Assembly (NCBI RefSeq): GCF_015352955.1
Contig: NZ_JACYOX010000006.1
Span: 1-64,000 of the forward strand
Length of the DNA stretch: 64,000 bases
Direction: 5' to 3'
DNA from: Noviherbaspirillum soli
GTDB lineage: Bacteria > Pseudomonadota > Gammaproteobacteria > Burkholderiales > Burkholderiaceae_D
Part shown: piece by piece, positions 36,148 through 45,670 of the stretch
Layout of the letters: each line of letters begins with the position of its first letter
Numbering within the stretch: position 1 is the first letter of the stretch
Notes under the pieces: generated by a model
What the model was told of the DNA's origin: nothing
Database searches by the model: none
The model's input: only the letters and a program-made list of their open reading frames with translations
Position numbers and translations under genes: made by a program

Positions 36148-36603
36148 ATGAATCGCCGTATTGCCTGCGCCGCTGCCCTGGCTGCCCTGGCCGCCACGCT
36201 GGCGGCGCCAGCGGCGCGCGCGGCCGAGTTCAAGTCGGTGGGCGCCGCGCCCGCCATCCTGTACGACGCGCCATCCGAACGCGGCCGCAAGATGTTCGTC
36301 GCGCCGCGCGGCATGCCGGTGGAAGTCGTGCTGAGCTATGGCGAGTGGACCAAGGTGCGCGATGTCGCCGGCGACCTGTCCTGGATCGAAGCCAAGGCGC
36401 TGGACAGCCGGCGCCACGTGGTGGTCAGCGTGCCCGGCGCCAGGGTCCGCGCCAGCGCCGATGAGGCCGGCGCGGTAGTGTTTACGGCCGACAAGGGCGT
36501 GCTGCTGGAACTGGCCGAGCCGATTTCGTCGGGCTGGGTCAAGGTGCGCCATCGCGACGGCCAGGGCGGCTATATCCGCGCCGCCGACATCTGGGGCGAC
36601 TGA
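36148..36603 (+). CDS. Exported SH3-domain protein
   Basis: 151 residues. A signal peptide (RRIACAAALAALAATLAAPA, cleavage near ARAAE) is followed by two SH3-like beta-barrel stretches: SVGAAPAILYDAPSERG to WTKVRDVAGDLSWIEA, and VVSVPGARVRASADEAG to WVKVRHRDGQGGYI. Likely periplasmic. This is a common small SH3 family next to gpsA in Burkholderiales; a peptidoglycan-binding role is usual for the fold but not shown. It begins 8 bp after secB and ends 6 bp before gpsA. Confidence 0.8.
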   Translation: MNRRIACAAALAALAATLAAPAARAAEFKSVGAAPAILYDAPSERGRKMFVAPRGMPVEVVLSYGEWTKVRDVAGDLSWIEAKALDSRRHVVVSVPGARVRASADEAGAVVFTADKGVLLELAEPISSGWVKVRHRDGQGGYIRAADIWGD

Positions 36604-36609
36604 GTCAGC

Positions 36610-37608
36610 GTGAAGATCACGGTATTGGGCGCTGGCGCCTGGGGCACCGCGCTGGCATTGTCGCTGGCGGCGCGCCATGACGTGCTGCTGTGGGGACGCA
36701 ACCGGGAAGCCATCGGCCGCATGGCCGCCGCGCGCGAGAACCACGATTATCTTCCCGGTTTTGCGCTGCCGCCGCAGCTGCGGCTTTCCAGCGATCTGCC
36801 GGAGGCGCTGGCCCATGTGGCCGCGCCCGATGCGCTGCTGGTCGTCGCCACCTCGGTGGCCGGCCTGCGGCCGCTGGCCATTCAGCTCCAGGCTTGCGCC
36901 ATCCCGAATATCGTCTGGCTGTGCAAGGGTTTCGAGGAGGAGACCCGGCTGCTGCCGCACCAGGTGGTACGGGAGGTGCTGGGCGCGGATCTGCCGGCCG
37001 CGGCGCTGTCCGGGCCTTCCTTTGCCCAGGAAGTCGCGCAAGGCCTGCCGTGCGCGCTGACGGTGGCGTCGGCCAACGCCGACCTGTGCGAACGGGTGGT
37101 GGCGGCGCTGCACGGCGGCGCCATCCGGGTGTATTCCACCGACGACGTGGTCGGCGTGGAAGTCGGCGGCGCAGTCAAGAACATCCTGGCGATCGCCACC
37201 GGCGTGGTCGACGGCCTGGGCCTGGGCCTGAATGCGCGCGCCGCGCTGATCACCCGCGGGCTGGTGGAAATCTCAAGGCTGGGCGTGGCGCTCGGCGGCC
37301 GTCCCGAAACCTTCATGGGCTTGACCGGCATGGGCGACCTGATACTCACCTGCACCGGCGACCTGTCGCGCAACCGCCGTGTCGGCCTCGGCCTGGCGCA
37401 GGGCAAGCCGCTGGACGTCATCGTGGCTGAACTGGGCCATGTGGCCGAAGGCGTGCGCTGCGCCCGGGCGGTGCGGGAGCTGGCGGCGCAGCACGGCGTG
37501 AAGATGCCGATCGCCAGCGCGGTGGCCGGCGTGCTGTTCGACGGCGATGCGCCGGATGCGATGGTGGCCCGCCTGATGGCGCGCGACCCGCAGCCGGAGC
37601 AGGGCTGA
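36610..37608 (+). CDS. gpsA: Glycerol-3-phosphate dehydrogenase [NAD(P)+]
   Basis: 332-residue enzyme that reduces dihydroxyacetone phosphate to sn-glycerol-3-phosphate for phospholipid synthesis. The nucleotide-binding [14 protein letters not shown] opens the protein after a GTG start; [13 protein letters not shown], the catalytic lysine in [14 protein letters not shown], and [14 protein letters not shown] are present. Last gene of the rhodanese-grxC-secB-SH3-gpsA run. Confidence 0.95.
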   Translation: MKITVLGAGAWGTALALSLAARHDVLLWGRNREAIGRMAAARENHDYLPGFALPPQLRLSSDLPEALAHVAAPDALLVVATSVAGLRPLAIQLQACAIPNIVWLCKGFEEETRLLPHQVVREVLGADLPAAALSGPSFAQEVAQGLPCALTVASANADLCERVVAALHGGAIRVYSTDDVVGVEVGGAVKNILAIATGVVDGLGLGLNARAALITRGLVEISRLGVALGGRPETFMGLTGMGDLILTCTGDLSRNRRVGLGLAQGKPLDVIVAELGHVAEGVRCARAVRELAAQHGVKMPIASAVAGVLFDGDAPDAMVARLMARDPQPEQG

Positions 37609-37634
37609 GCGGCGCTGCTCCGGCCGAAAGCGCT

Positions 37635-38000
37635 CTACGGCTTGCTGCCGGACGGGCCGCCGGTATTGACCGGCCGGTTCAGCAGCACCGTCATCAGCAC
37701 CGAGGCGTTTTCCCTGGCATGCAGCGCATGCGGCACCTTGGGCGCAAGATAGACCATCTGGCCAGGACGCATTGTCTGCCGCTTGCCGTGGGCTTCCAGT
37801 TCGATGCTGCCTTCCAGGCATTGCAGCGTCACATCGCCTTCCACCCAGTGTTCGGCCATCGACTTGCCCGCCTGCAGCACCAGGCGCATCAGTTCCAGGT
37901 GCTCGGTTTTCAGGAATGCGGTGGAGACCGCGCTTTCCAGTTGATCGCCCAACGGCGCGATGTTGATCAAATCGCCAGAGGCGGCATGGGGCAGGGACAT
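37635..38000 (-). CDS. Small cupin-domain protein
   Basis: 121-residue cupin. AEHWVEGDVTLQCLEGSIEL is motif 1-like and PGQMVYLAPKVPHALHARENA is motif 2 with its HA(L)H. It has no partner domain, and resembles stand-alone cupins that bind a metal. Function unknown. Convergent with gpsA and divergent from the type II secretion operon. Confidence 0.7.
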   Translation of the reverse strand: MSLPHAASGDLINIAPLGDQLESAVSTAFLKTEHLELMRLVLQAGKSMAEHWVEGDVTLQCLEGSIELEAHGKRQTMRPGQMVYLAPKVPHALHARENASVLMTVLLNRPVNTGGPSGSKP

Positions 38001-38261
38001 AAACGTTCTCCCAAAGCAAAATCCCTAGCCTACATTGCTGTCCGCGGATGGCATTGCGCATGATCGAGTCGTTTTGAACTAGCAGCGGCACTTTGCTACC
38101 ACTATTGCTGTCAGAGAAGATGCAAGAAAGAATGATTGCCTGTGCTCGCAGCTGCGGCAATTGTTACTGTTCTATTTCTTTATGTCATTTTCTTGTTTTC
38201 TCTGCATGCCGCCCCGGTACTGCCCTTATACTTTCATTTCTCCTCACCCGTAACCGAATCC

Positions 38262-38714
38262 ATGCTCAAGTCTTCTGCTTCTGTTTCCCGGCGCGCACTG
38301 GCGCGCGGCTTCACCCTGATCGAAATCATGGTGGTGGTCGTCATCATGGGCATCCTGGCCGCGCTGGTGGTGCCCAAGCTGATGGGCCGCACCGACGATG
38401 CCCGCATCATGGCGGCGCGCCAGGACATTTCGACGCTGATGCAATCGCTCAAGCTGTACCGGCTAGACAATCAGCGTTATCCGACTACCGAACAGGGACT
38501 GCAGGCGCTGGTCACCAAGCCCACCAGCGGCCCGGCCGCCAACGGCTGGAAGCAGGGCGGCTACATCGACAAGCTGCCCAAGGACCCCTGGGGCAATCCC
38601 TACCAGTACCTTTCCCCCGGCCTGCGCGGCGAAGTCGACGTGTTCTCGCTGGGCGCGGATGGCCAGCCAGGCGGCACCGGCAACGATGCCGACATCGGGT
38701 CGTGGGATCTCTGA
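38262..38714 (+). CDS. gspG: Type II secretion major pseudopilin GspG
   Basis: 150 residues. A basic leader ends ARG with prepilin cleavage before FTLIEIMVVVVIMGILAALV (Glu5 present), then YRLDNQRYPTTEQGLQALV, GGYIDKLPKDPWGNPYQY and SLGADGQPGG, the calcium-site region of GspG. The ATG at 38262 gives a standard short leader; the frame extends upstream but would put a second hydrophobic segment ahead of the cleavage site. First gene of the gsp operon. Confidence 0.95.
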   Translation: MLKSSASVSRRALARGFTLIEIMVVVVIMGILAALVVPKLMGRTDDARIMAARQDISTLMQSLKLYRLDNQRYPTTEQGLQALVTKPTSGPAANGWKQGGYIDKLPKDPWGNPYQYLSPGLRGEVDVFSLGADGQPGGTGNDADIGSWDL

Positions 38715-39190
38715 CCTTCCACCGGGCCAGCCGCGCGCAGCGCGGCTTCACACTGCTTGAATTGCTGGTGGTGCTGGTCATTGCCGGCATTACGCTGGGC
38801 ATCGTGTCCTTCAATGCCATGCCCGGCCCGCAGCAAAACCTGAAAGACGACGCACAGCGCATCGCGCTGCTGCTGCAGCTTGCGCGCGACGAAGCCATCG
38901 TGCGCGACCGCCCGATCGCCTTCGAGGCCGACGGCGAAGGCTACCGCTTCCTGCAGCGCGAGGAAAAAACCTGGCAGCCGCTGCGCGCGGACGACATGCT
39001 GCGCCCGCGCCAGTTCAAGCGCGCGCCGGTCACCCTGCTGGTGTTCCCGCCGCCGGATGGCAATGCCGGTCCGCTGCGCATCGTGTTCGGCCGCGAGCCG
39101 GTGCAGCAGCCCTTCGTGCTGACGCTGGCGCTGGCCGATACCAGCGTGGCCATCCGCGCCGATGGCATCGGCCATTTTACCGTTGACTGA
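38702..39190 (+). CDS. gspH: Type II secretion minor pseudopilin GspH
   Basis: 162 residues from a GTG at 38702, which overlaps the gspG end by 13 bp. The cleavage motif is QRG|FTLLELLVVLVIAGITLGI, followed by DDAQRIALLLQLARDEAIVRDR and VFPPPDGNAG, all GspH-like. Minor pseudopilin near the pseudopilus tip. The start codon choice rests on the frame and coupling; no other start gives a plausible leader. Confidence 0.87.
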   Translation: MGSLTFHRASRAQRGFTLLELLVVLVIAGITLGIVSFNAMPGPQQNLKDDAQRIALLLQLARDEAIVRDRPIAFEADGEGYRFLQREEKTWQPLRADDMLRPRQFKRAPVTLLVFPPPDGNAGPLRIVFGREPVQQPFVLTLALADTSVAIRADGIGHFTVD

Positions 39191-39191
39191 G

Positions 39192-39581
39192 ATGCCTGCC
39201 CCGACCACAGCGCTTCTGCGCCATGCCGGCTTCACCCTGCTGGAAGTGCTGGTGGCGCTGGCCATCGTCGGCACCGCGCTGGGCGCAAGCCTGCGCGCGG
39301 TCGGCAGCCTGACCCAGAACAGCAACGACCTGCGGGCGTCGCTGATGGCGACCTGGTCGGCGGAGAACCGGCTGTCGCAGATCCGCATGGCCAAGGAGTG
39401 GCCGCCGCTGGGCAACCGCAGCTTCGAGTGTCCGCAGGGCGAGCTGGCGCTGGTTTGCCAGGAAAGCGTGTTCGCCACGCCCAATCCGGCGTTCCGCCGG
39501 GTGGAAGTGAGCGTGGTCGATGCCGCCAGCCCCGAGCGGCGCATCATCAAGCTGACCCAGGTGGTGCCCAATGGCCTGTAG
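39192..39581 (+). CDS. gspI: Type II secretion minor pseudopilin GspI
   Basis: 129 residues. The cleavage motif is AG|FTLLEVLVALAIVGTALGA, followed by SLTQNSNDLRASLMATWSAE (the GspI helix with ENRLSQIR) and RRIIKLTQVV. The ATG at 39192 immediately follows the gspH stop. It overlaps gspK by 11 bp, leaving no room for gspJ, which normally lies here. Confidence 0.88.
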   Translation: MPAPTTALLRHAGFTLLEVLVALAIVGTALGASLRAVGSLTQNSNDLRASLMATWSAENRLSQIRMAKEWPPLGNRSFECPQGELALVCQESVFATPNPAFRRVEVSVVDAASPERRIIKLTQVVPNGL

Positions 39582-40635
39582 ACGACATCACTATCGGCAG
39601 CGCGGCGTTGCGGTGGTGACGGCGCTGCTGCTGACCACGCTGGCCGTGACCATCGTGGCCAGCCTGTTCTGGCAGCAGCAGGTGCAGGTGCGCTCGATCG
39701 AGAACCAGCGCCTGCAGCTGCAGAAGCAATGGATACTGCGCGGCGCGCTCGACTGGGCGCGCCTGATCCTGCGGGAAAACGCCCGCCTTTCCAACTACGA
39801 TTCGCTCGACCAGCCGTGGGCGGTGCCGCTGCTCGATACCCGGCTGGACCAGTATGTGGAAAACAACCGCGCCGATACCGAGAGCAGCGACGCCACGCTG
39901 TCGGGCCAGATGGTCGATGCGCAGTCGCTGTACAACCTGACCAACCTGGCGCCGAACGGCCAGATCGTCGAAAAGGAAGTGAAGATCTTCGCCCGCCTGC
40001 TGGCCAGCCAGCGGCTCAACCCGTCGCTGGCGCAGGATACGGCGGCGATGGTGGCGGCCAGCGTGCCCAGGCAGCCGCTGCCTGCAGCCAGCGCGGCCGG
40101 GGCTGGGCAGGATATCGACCCTCTGACCGGGTTGCCGCGCGCCAACGCCAATACCAATGCCAATGCCGGCGCCGCTGGCAACCAGGGCACGGCAACGGTT
40201 ACCGTCGGCAGCCAGCGCCTGATGCCGATGACCCAGGTGGAGGACCTGCTGGCCATACCCGGCTTCACGCCCGAAGCGGTGGAGAAGCTGCGCAATCTGG
40301 TAATCTTCCTGCCGCAGGGGGGAACTAGTCTGAATATCAACACCGCTCCAGTGGAGGTTCTGGCAGCGGTGATCGAAAATATATCGACGTCGGACGCGGC
40401 GGTGATCGTGGCAACCAGAACCACCGCCAGCTTTCGCAGCAAGGAGACGATTGCGAACCAGTTGCCGGGCATACCGACGGTCGGTTCCAGTAATCTGGAT
40501 GTCTATTCAAACTATTTTCTGGTCAATGGTCGGGTAAAGCTGAACCGGGCTGCATTGCAGATCCAGGCGCTGATGAAGCGCAACGGTCGTGGCCCGTCTG
40601 CGAAAACCCAGCTGGTATGGATACGCGAAAACTAG
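39571..40635 (+). CDS. gspK: Type II secretion minor pseudopilin GspK
   Basis: 354 residues. N terminus RQRGVAVVTALLLTTLAVTI lacks Glu5, as GspK does. SLYNLTNLAPNG, a Pro/Ala/Asn-rich insert (about 165-205, containing NANTNANA), the helix-hairpin-helix-like VEDLLAIPGFTPEAVEKL and NINTAPVEVLAAVI are all typical of GspK. It caps the pseudopilus. Its direct overlap with gspI shows the absence of gspJ. Confidence 0.9.
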   Translation: MACRRHHYRQRGVAVVTALLLTTLAVTIVASLFWQQQVQVRSIENQRLQLQKQWILRGALDWARLILRENARLSNYDSLDQPWAVPLLDTRLDQYVENNRADTESSDATLSGQMVDAQSLYNLTNLAPNGQIVEKEVKIFARLLASQRLNPSLAQDTAAMVAASVPRQPLPAASAAGAGQDIDPLTGLPRANANTNANAGAAGNQGTATVTVGSQRLMPMTQVEDLLAIPGFTPEAVEKLRNLVIFLPQGGTSLNINTAPVEVLAAVIENISTSDAAVIVATRTTASFRSKETIANQLPGIPTVGSSNLDVYSNYFLVNGRVKLNRAALQIQALMKRNGRGPSAKTQLVWIREN

Positions 40636-40645
40636 AAGGAAGTCC

Positions 40646-41920
40646 TTGAGCACACTGTATCTACGCCTGCCGTCCAAGGCAGCTTTCGACAGCACCGCCC
40701 AGTGGGAAGTGCTGGACTGCCCGTATGCGCTGGCAGCGCCGTCCGGCCTTCTGGAGCAGGAGGGCGTCGCTGCCCTGTCGCAGGTGTCGGCGCTGGTGGC
40801 GCGCGCGCAGCGCGTGGTGCTGCTGGTGGCGGCCAGCGACGTCACCATGCTGCGGGTGCAGATGCCGCCGATGTCGGCGGCGCGCCAGCGGGCCGCGCTG
40901 CCCAACCTGGTGGAAGACCAGCTGATCACCGATCCGGCCGAATGCATCGTCATCGGCGGCGCGCTGGCCGACGGCTTGCGCACGGTGGCGGTGGTGCAGC
41001 GCGCCTGGCTGGAACTGATGACGCGCACCGTGCTCGGTTCCGGCATGGCGCGCATTTCGGCGCTGCCGGCCCAGCTGTGCGTGCCGCATGCGGCCGACGC
41101 CGTGCAGGGCGTGGTGCTGGAGCAGGACGCCGACATCGAACTGACGCTGCGCCTGTCGGCGCAGGATGGCATGGGCGTGGCGATCCTGCCCGAGCATCCG
41201 GCCAGCGCGGCGCGCGAGGCGGTCGACGCGGCGCTGGCGATGGCGCACGGCCAACCGCTGCTGCTGCGGGTGCCGCGCGAGCGGGTGCCGGCTTACCAGC
41301 AGGCGGCGGCGGAATTGGGCGCGGCCGAACTGGCCACGGTGCAGGCCGACAGCTGGCAGCAGTGGATCGCCGGCGCCGGCGGCGCCGACATCGACCTGGC
41401 GATCGGCCTGGGCGCCTCGGCCCGGCCCAAGCTGAACTGGAAGCCGTGGCGGCTGCCGCTGGCGCTGGCGGTGCTGCTGCTGGCGGTGAACCTGGTGCCG
41501 CTGAACCTGGAATGGATACGGCTGAAACGGGAATACGACGGCCTGCGCGCTTCGATGACGCAGATCTACAAGGCAGCGTTTCCGAACGAGACCGTGATCG
41601 TCGATCCGCTGGCCCAGACCCGGCAGAAGGTGGCCGCCGGCCGCCGCAATGCCGGCCAGGGCGCGCCGGACGATTTCGGCGCGCTGGCCGCCGCCTTCGG
41701 CGAGGCGTGGCAGAGCGCCGCGACGCGCACGCCGGGCGGCGCGCCGCCGACGCTGGCCGGGCTGGAATACCGCGAGCGCAGCCTGTTCGTCCGCCTCAAG
41801 CCCGAGGCGCAGGTGCCGTTCGATGCGGTCAGCGCGGCGCTGGCGCGGCGCAATCTGTCCCTGACCGCCGCGCCGGAGCAGGCCGGCGTGGTGATGTGGC
41901 AAGTCAAGACCGGAAAATGA
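40646..41920 (+). CDS. gspL: Type II secretion inner-membrane protein GspL
   Basis: 424 residues from a TTG at 40646 with AGAAGGA five bases upstream; the in-frame ATG at 40589 lies inside gspK. The cytoplasmic actin-like domain (about 1-260) includes LLVAASDVTMLRVQMPPMS and LPNLVEDQLITDP. One transmembrane helix (about 272-290, LPLALAVLLLAVNLVPL) and a periplasmic ferredoxin-like domain follow. GspL recruits the GspE ATPase and pairs with GspM. Confidence 0.88.
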   Translation: MSTLYLRLPSKAAFDSTAQWEVLDCPYALAAPSGLLEQEGVAALSQVSALVARAQRVVLLVAASDVTMLRVQMPPMSAARQRAALPNLVEDQLITDPAECIVIGGALADGLRTVAVVQRAWLELMTRTVLGSGMARISALPAQLCVPHAADAVQGVVLEQDADIELTLRLSAQDGMGVAILPEHPASAAREAVDAALAMAHGQPLLLRVPRERVPAYQQAAAELGAAELATVQADSWQQWIAGAGGADIDLAIGLGASARPKLNWKPWRLPLALAVLLLAVNLVPLNLEWIRLKREYDGLRASMTQIYKAAFPNETVIVDPLAQTRQKVAAGRRNAGQGAPDDFGALAAAFGEAWQSAATRTPGGAPPTLAGLEYRERSLFVRLKPEAQVPFDAVSAALARRNLSLTAAPEQAGVVMWQVKTGK

Positions 41921-41930
41921 GGCAGCGCAG

Positions 41931-42452
41931 ATGAGTCTGAAGACAAGCATGACCGAAGCGAGCCAGGCCGCTTCCCGTTTCTGGGCCGAGCGCAACCTGC
42001 GCGAGCAGCGCATCCTGCTGGCCGGCATGGCCGCGATCGTGGCCGCACTGGTCTACCTGCTGCTGGTCTCCCCGGCGCAGGAAGGCATTGCGCGCTACCA
42101 GCGCAGCCTGCCGGAAATGCGCCAGCAGGTGGCGCAACTGCAGGCCCTCACCCAGGAGGCGGTGATGCTGCCGCAGGGCGACGCCGCCGCGGCGCCGTCC
42201 GCCGTGCCGCTGAGCCGCGAAACGCTGGAGGCTGCGCTGCAGCGGCGCGGGCTGAAAGCCGAAAACACCTCGGTTGCCGGCGAGATCGTGCGCCTGCAGC
42301 TTGCGGGCGCCTCGTTCAGCGCGCTCAACGAATGGCTCAACGAGGCGCGCGCCGCGTTCCAGCTGACGGTGACCGAGGCCAACATCACCGCCCAGCCGAC
42401 GCCGGACATCGTCAATGCCAGCCTGACCTTGCGCCAGCAAAAGGCGCAATAA
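41931..42452 (+). CDS. gspM: Type II secretion inner-membrane protein GspM
   Basis: 173 residues. Short cytoplasmic N terminus with AERNLREQRILLAG, a transmembrane helix about 32-49 (GMAAIVAALVYLLLV), then a coiled-coil and periplasmic ferredoxin-like domain ending VNASLTLRQQKAQ. It begins 10 bp after gspL and is the expected GspL partner. Confidence 0.88.
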   Translation: MSLKTSMTEASQAASRFWAERNLREQRILLAGMAAIVAALVYLLLVSPAQEGIARYQRSLPEMRQQVAQLQALTQEAVMLPQGDAAAAPSAVPLSRETLEAALQRRGLKAENTSVAGEIVRLQLAGASFSALNEWLNEARAAFQLTVTEANITAQPTPDIVNASLTLRQQKAQ

Positions 42453-42515
42453 GCGAGAGACAGTGTCCATGCCGTCAGATAATGAAAACCGGAAATCGCA
42501 CAAAAAGGCGGGAAA

Positions 42516-43289
42516 TTGCTGAGGGCCGTGGTATGGTTGCTTTCGGCAACATTCGCTATCCTCTTGACTATGCTGGCTTTTTTGCCCGCGGCCTGGATGT
42601 CGGTGTTGCTGGAGCGGCAAACCGGCGGCAGGTTCTCGCTGGGCGATGCGCAGGGGACGTTGTGGCAGGGATCGGCCTTTCTGGGCGGCGCGCCTGGCGC
42701 CGACGCTGCGGTGACGCCGCTGCTGCCGGGCCGCTTCGCGTGGCGGCTGTCGCCGCTGGTCGTGCTGGGAACGGTGGATGCCGAACTGAGCAATCCGGCG
42801 GCGCTGTCGAAACCGGTGAAGATTACCGGCGGCTGGACCGCCTGGACCATCAGTGCGGCGGCCATCAGCCTGCCGGCCGAACGCCTGACGGCGCTCGGCG
42901 CACCGCTCAACACGCTGCAGCCGTCAGGACGCATGACGCTGGACTGGCAGCAGCTGCAGATTGCGCGGCAGGGCCAGCAACTGGCAATGACCGGCACAAT
43001 GCGCCTGACGCTCGACGATATTGCATCCCGGCTGTCGCCGATCAAGCCGCTGGGCGCTTACCGAATGACACTGGAATGGCGCGGCCAGCAGGCGCAATTG
43101 CAGCTGAGCTCGCTGCACGGTCCGCTGCTGCTGAGCGGCGCCGGCCGGCTTGACCGCGGCAGGATGCAGTTTTCCGGCAGGGCCGAGGCGGAGCCGGGGC
43201 AAGAGCAAAGACTGGCGAATCTGTTGAATCTGCTGGGACAACGTCGTACCCAAGGCGGCAAGGATTACATCTCACTCGAATTCAAATGA
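42516..43289 (+). CDS. gspN: Type II secretion protein GspN
   Basis: 257 residues. An N-terminal transmembrane helix (about 3-28) is followed by a periplasmic beta-rich domain typical of GspN (LERQTGGRFSLGDAQGTLWQ; GYxMTLEW-like strand as GAYRMTLEWRG). The start appears to be a TTG at 42516 behind AAGGCGGG. GspN is non-essential in many systems. Its stop overlaps the gspD ATG (ATGA). Confidence 0.83.
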   Translation: MLRAVVWLLSATFAILLTMLAFLPAAWMSVLLERQTGGRFSLGDAQGTLWQGSAFLGGAPGADAAVTPLLPGRFAWRLSPLVVLGTVDAELSNPAALSKPVKITGGWTAWTISAAAISLPAERLTALGAPLNTLQPSGRMTLDWQQLQIARQGQQLAMTGTMRLTLDDIASRLSPIKPLGAYRMTLEWRGQQAQLQLSSLHGPLLLSGAGRLDRGRMQFSGRAEAEPGQEQRLANLLNLLGQRRTQGGKDYISLEFK

Positions 43290-45649
43290 AAAAACTTTTC
43301 CCACTGGCAAAATGCCTGCCGACCAAGGCAACCTGGCGCCGCGCTGGCGCCGCCACTCTCGTGATGAGCCTGCTGGCCGGCATGGCGCCGGCGCGGGCGC
43401 AGGACCCGTCGCGCAACGAGGCGGTGCTCAATTTCGTCGGCGCCGACATCGAGTCCGTGGTCAAGGCGGTCGGGCACTACACCGGCACCAATTTCCTGAT
43501 CGATCCGCGGGTCAAGGGCACGATCAGCCTGATTTCCGAAAAGCCGGTAACCAAGGCGCAGGCGATGCAGCTGCTCAGTTCGGCGCTTCGCCTGCAGGGC
43601 TATACGGTCGTGGCCAGCGGCCCCTTCACCAAGGTGGTGCCGGAAGCCGATGCCAAGCTGCAGGCCGGCCCGATCCAGACCACGCCCGGCCGCGGCGGCG
43701 ACGGCGCGGTGCGCGGCGACCAGATCGCCACCCAGGTCTTCAAGCTCAACTATGAATCGGCGGTGAACATGGTGCCGGTGCTGCGGCCGCTGATCTCGCC
43801 CAACAACACCATCAATGCCAATCCCGGCACCAACAGCCTGGTCATCACCGACTATGCCGACAACCTGCGCCGGCTGGGCCGCATCATCGCCTCGCTGGAC
43901 ATGCCGGCCGCGGCAGATCTTGACGTGCTGCCGATCCGGCATGCGGTCGCGACCGACATCGCCACCATGGTCAACCGGCTGCTCGATGGCGGCAGCGCCG
44001 GCGGCCAGCCGGGCGGACAGGGCGTCGCCGGCGGCAGCGACCGCACCAGCCTGCTGGCGGACAGCCGCACCAACTCGGTTATCATCCGGGCGCCGTCCGA
44101 GGCCCGCGCCCGGCTGGCGCGCTCCCTGGTCGACAAGCTCGACCAGCCCACCGCGATGCCCGGCAACGTGCATGTGATCTACCTGAAAAACGCCGAAGCC
44201 ACCAAGCTGGCGCTGACCCTGCGCGCAGTGGTGGCCTCGGACCCGTCGGCGTCCGGCCTGCAGACCGGCAACACCGGCGGCGCGTCCACGCCCAGCAACC
44301 CGGCCCTCACCAACACCAGCGGCGCCGGCCTCGGCCAGACCGGCGGCGGCGGCCTGGGACAGGCCGGACTGGGCCAGGGCGGCATGGGCTTTGGCCAGTC
44401 CGGCCAGGGCCAGGGCAGCGGCCCGCTGCCCACCGGCGGCCCGGGCGGCTTCATCCAGGCCGACCCCGCCACCAATTCCCTGATCATCACTGCCAGCGAG
44501 GCGGTGTACCGCAACCTGCGCAGCGTGGTCGACCAGCTCGACGCCCGCCGCGCCCAGGTCTACATCGAATCGCTGATCGTCGAGGTCACCGCCAAGCGCG
44601 CCGCCGAATTCGGCATCCAGTGGGCTGGCCTGTCCGGCAACGGCGACAGCGCCTACCGGGTTGGCACCATTACCGGTTTTTCCAGCGGCGGCAACAACCT
44701 GATCACCCAGGCGGCGGCGCGCCTGGCCGGCACCACCACCGGCGCCACGACGGCGGTGCAGCCCCCGGGCAACGGCCTGAACCTCGGCGTGTTCCGTCAG
44801 GTGGCCGGCCAGCTGACGCTGGGCCTGATTGCCCGCGCGCTGGAGACCGAGGGCAATGCCAACATCCTGTCCATGCCCAACCTGATCACGCTGGACAACG
44901 AGGAAGCCCGCATCATCGTCGGCCAGAACGTGCCCTTCGTCACCGGCCAGTACACCACCGCCGCGTCCGGCGGCGCGGCCGGCGTGAACCCGTTCCAGAC
45001 CGTGGAGCGCAAGGACATCGGCCTGTCGCTGGTGGTCAAGCCGCAGGTCTCGGAGGGCGGCACGGTGAAGATGGCGATCTACCAGGAAACCTCGGCCATC
45101 GACGAAACCAAGAACAATGTCTCGGGTCTGATCACCACCAAGCGGGCGATCCAGACCAATGTGCTGGTCGACAATGGCGAGATCATCGTACTGGGCGGCC
45201 TGATCGACGACCGCAACAGCAATGGCACGGAAAAGGTGCCTGGACTGGGCGACATTCCCGTGGTCGGCAACCTGTTCAAGTACCAGAACACCAGCCGCGA
45301 AAAGACCAACCTGATGGTGTTCCTGCGCCCGACCCTGATCCGCAGCGCCGATCAGAACCTGAACGTGGCAAGCGACCGCTACGAATACATCCGTGGCCAG
45401 CAGCTGCAGACCAAGCAGCCCGACTCGCCGGTGCTGCCCAACGTCGGCAGGCCGATCGTGCCGGTGATGGAAAACGGCCGCCTGAAGGATGGCGACCTGC
45501 TGAACCTGCCGCCGGGCGCCAATGGCATACCGCCGCGCAATCCGCTGCAGCCAAGCCTGCCGCCCGAGACGCAGCCCATGCCCGTTCAACCCGCGCTGCC
45601 GCCGCAACCGCCGGCGCCGCAACCAGGCCTGCCGCAGTTCACCCAGTAA
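43286..45649 (+). CDS. gspD: Type II secretion outer-membrane secretin GspD
   Basis: 787 residues. Signal peptide to about residue 40 (ending ARAQ). The N0 domain begins LNFVGADIESVVKAVGHYT; N1-N3 repeats follow, with DKLDQPTAMPGNVHVIYLKN; a Gly/Gln-rich low-complexity insert covers about 325-385. The secretin core has VEVTAKRAAEFGIQW, ILSMPNLITLDNEEARIIVG, VPFVTG and DIPVVGNLFKYQN. The Pro-rich C-terminal tail (about 740-787) may be a pilotin or peptidoglycan contact. It forms the outer-membrane channel. Confidence 0.95.
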   Translation: MKKLFPLAKCLPTKATWRRAGAATLVMSLLAGMAPARAQDPSRNEAVLNFVGADIESVVKAVGHYTGTNFLIDPRVKGTISLISEKPVTKAQAMQLLSSALRLQGYTVVASGPFTKVVPEADAKLQAGPIQTTPGRGGDGAVRGDQIATQVFKLNYESAVNMVPVLRPLISPNNTINANPGTNSLVITDYADNLRRLGRIIASLDMPAAADLDVLPIRHAVATDIATMVNRLLDGGSAGGQPGGQGVAGGSDRTSLLADSRTNSVIIRAPSEARARLARSLVDKLDQPTAMPGNVHVIYLKNAEATKLALTLRAVVASDPSASGLQTGNTGGASTPSNPALTNTSGAGLGQTGGGGLGQAGLGQGGMGFGQSGQGQGSGPLPTGGPGGFIQADPATNSLIITASEAVYRNLRSVVDQLDARRAQVYIESLIVEVTAKRAAEFGIQWAGLSGNGDSAYRVGTITGFSSGGNNLITQAAARLAGTTTGATTAVQPPGNGLNLGVFRQVAGQLTLGLIARALETEGNANILSMPNLITLDNEEARIIVGQNVPFVTGQYTTAASGGAAGVNPFQTVERKDIGLSLVVKPQVSEGGTVKMAIYQETSAIDETKNNVSGLITTKRAIQTNVLVDNGEIIVLGGLIDDRNSNGTEKVPGLGDIPVVGNLFKYQNTSREKTNLMVFLRPTLIRSADQNLNVASDRYEYIRGQQLQTKQPDSPVLPNVGRPIVPVMENGRLKDGDLLNLPPGANGIPPRNPLQPSLPPETQPMPVQPALPPQPPAPQPGLPQFTQ

Positions 45650-45670
45650 GCGGCGGCAAAGAGAGAAATC

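Noticed and set aside
43265-45622. 785-residue open frame antisense to gspD
   Set aside because: Shadow of the secretin gene; no recognisable domain and no start signal.
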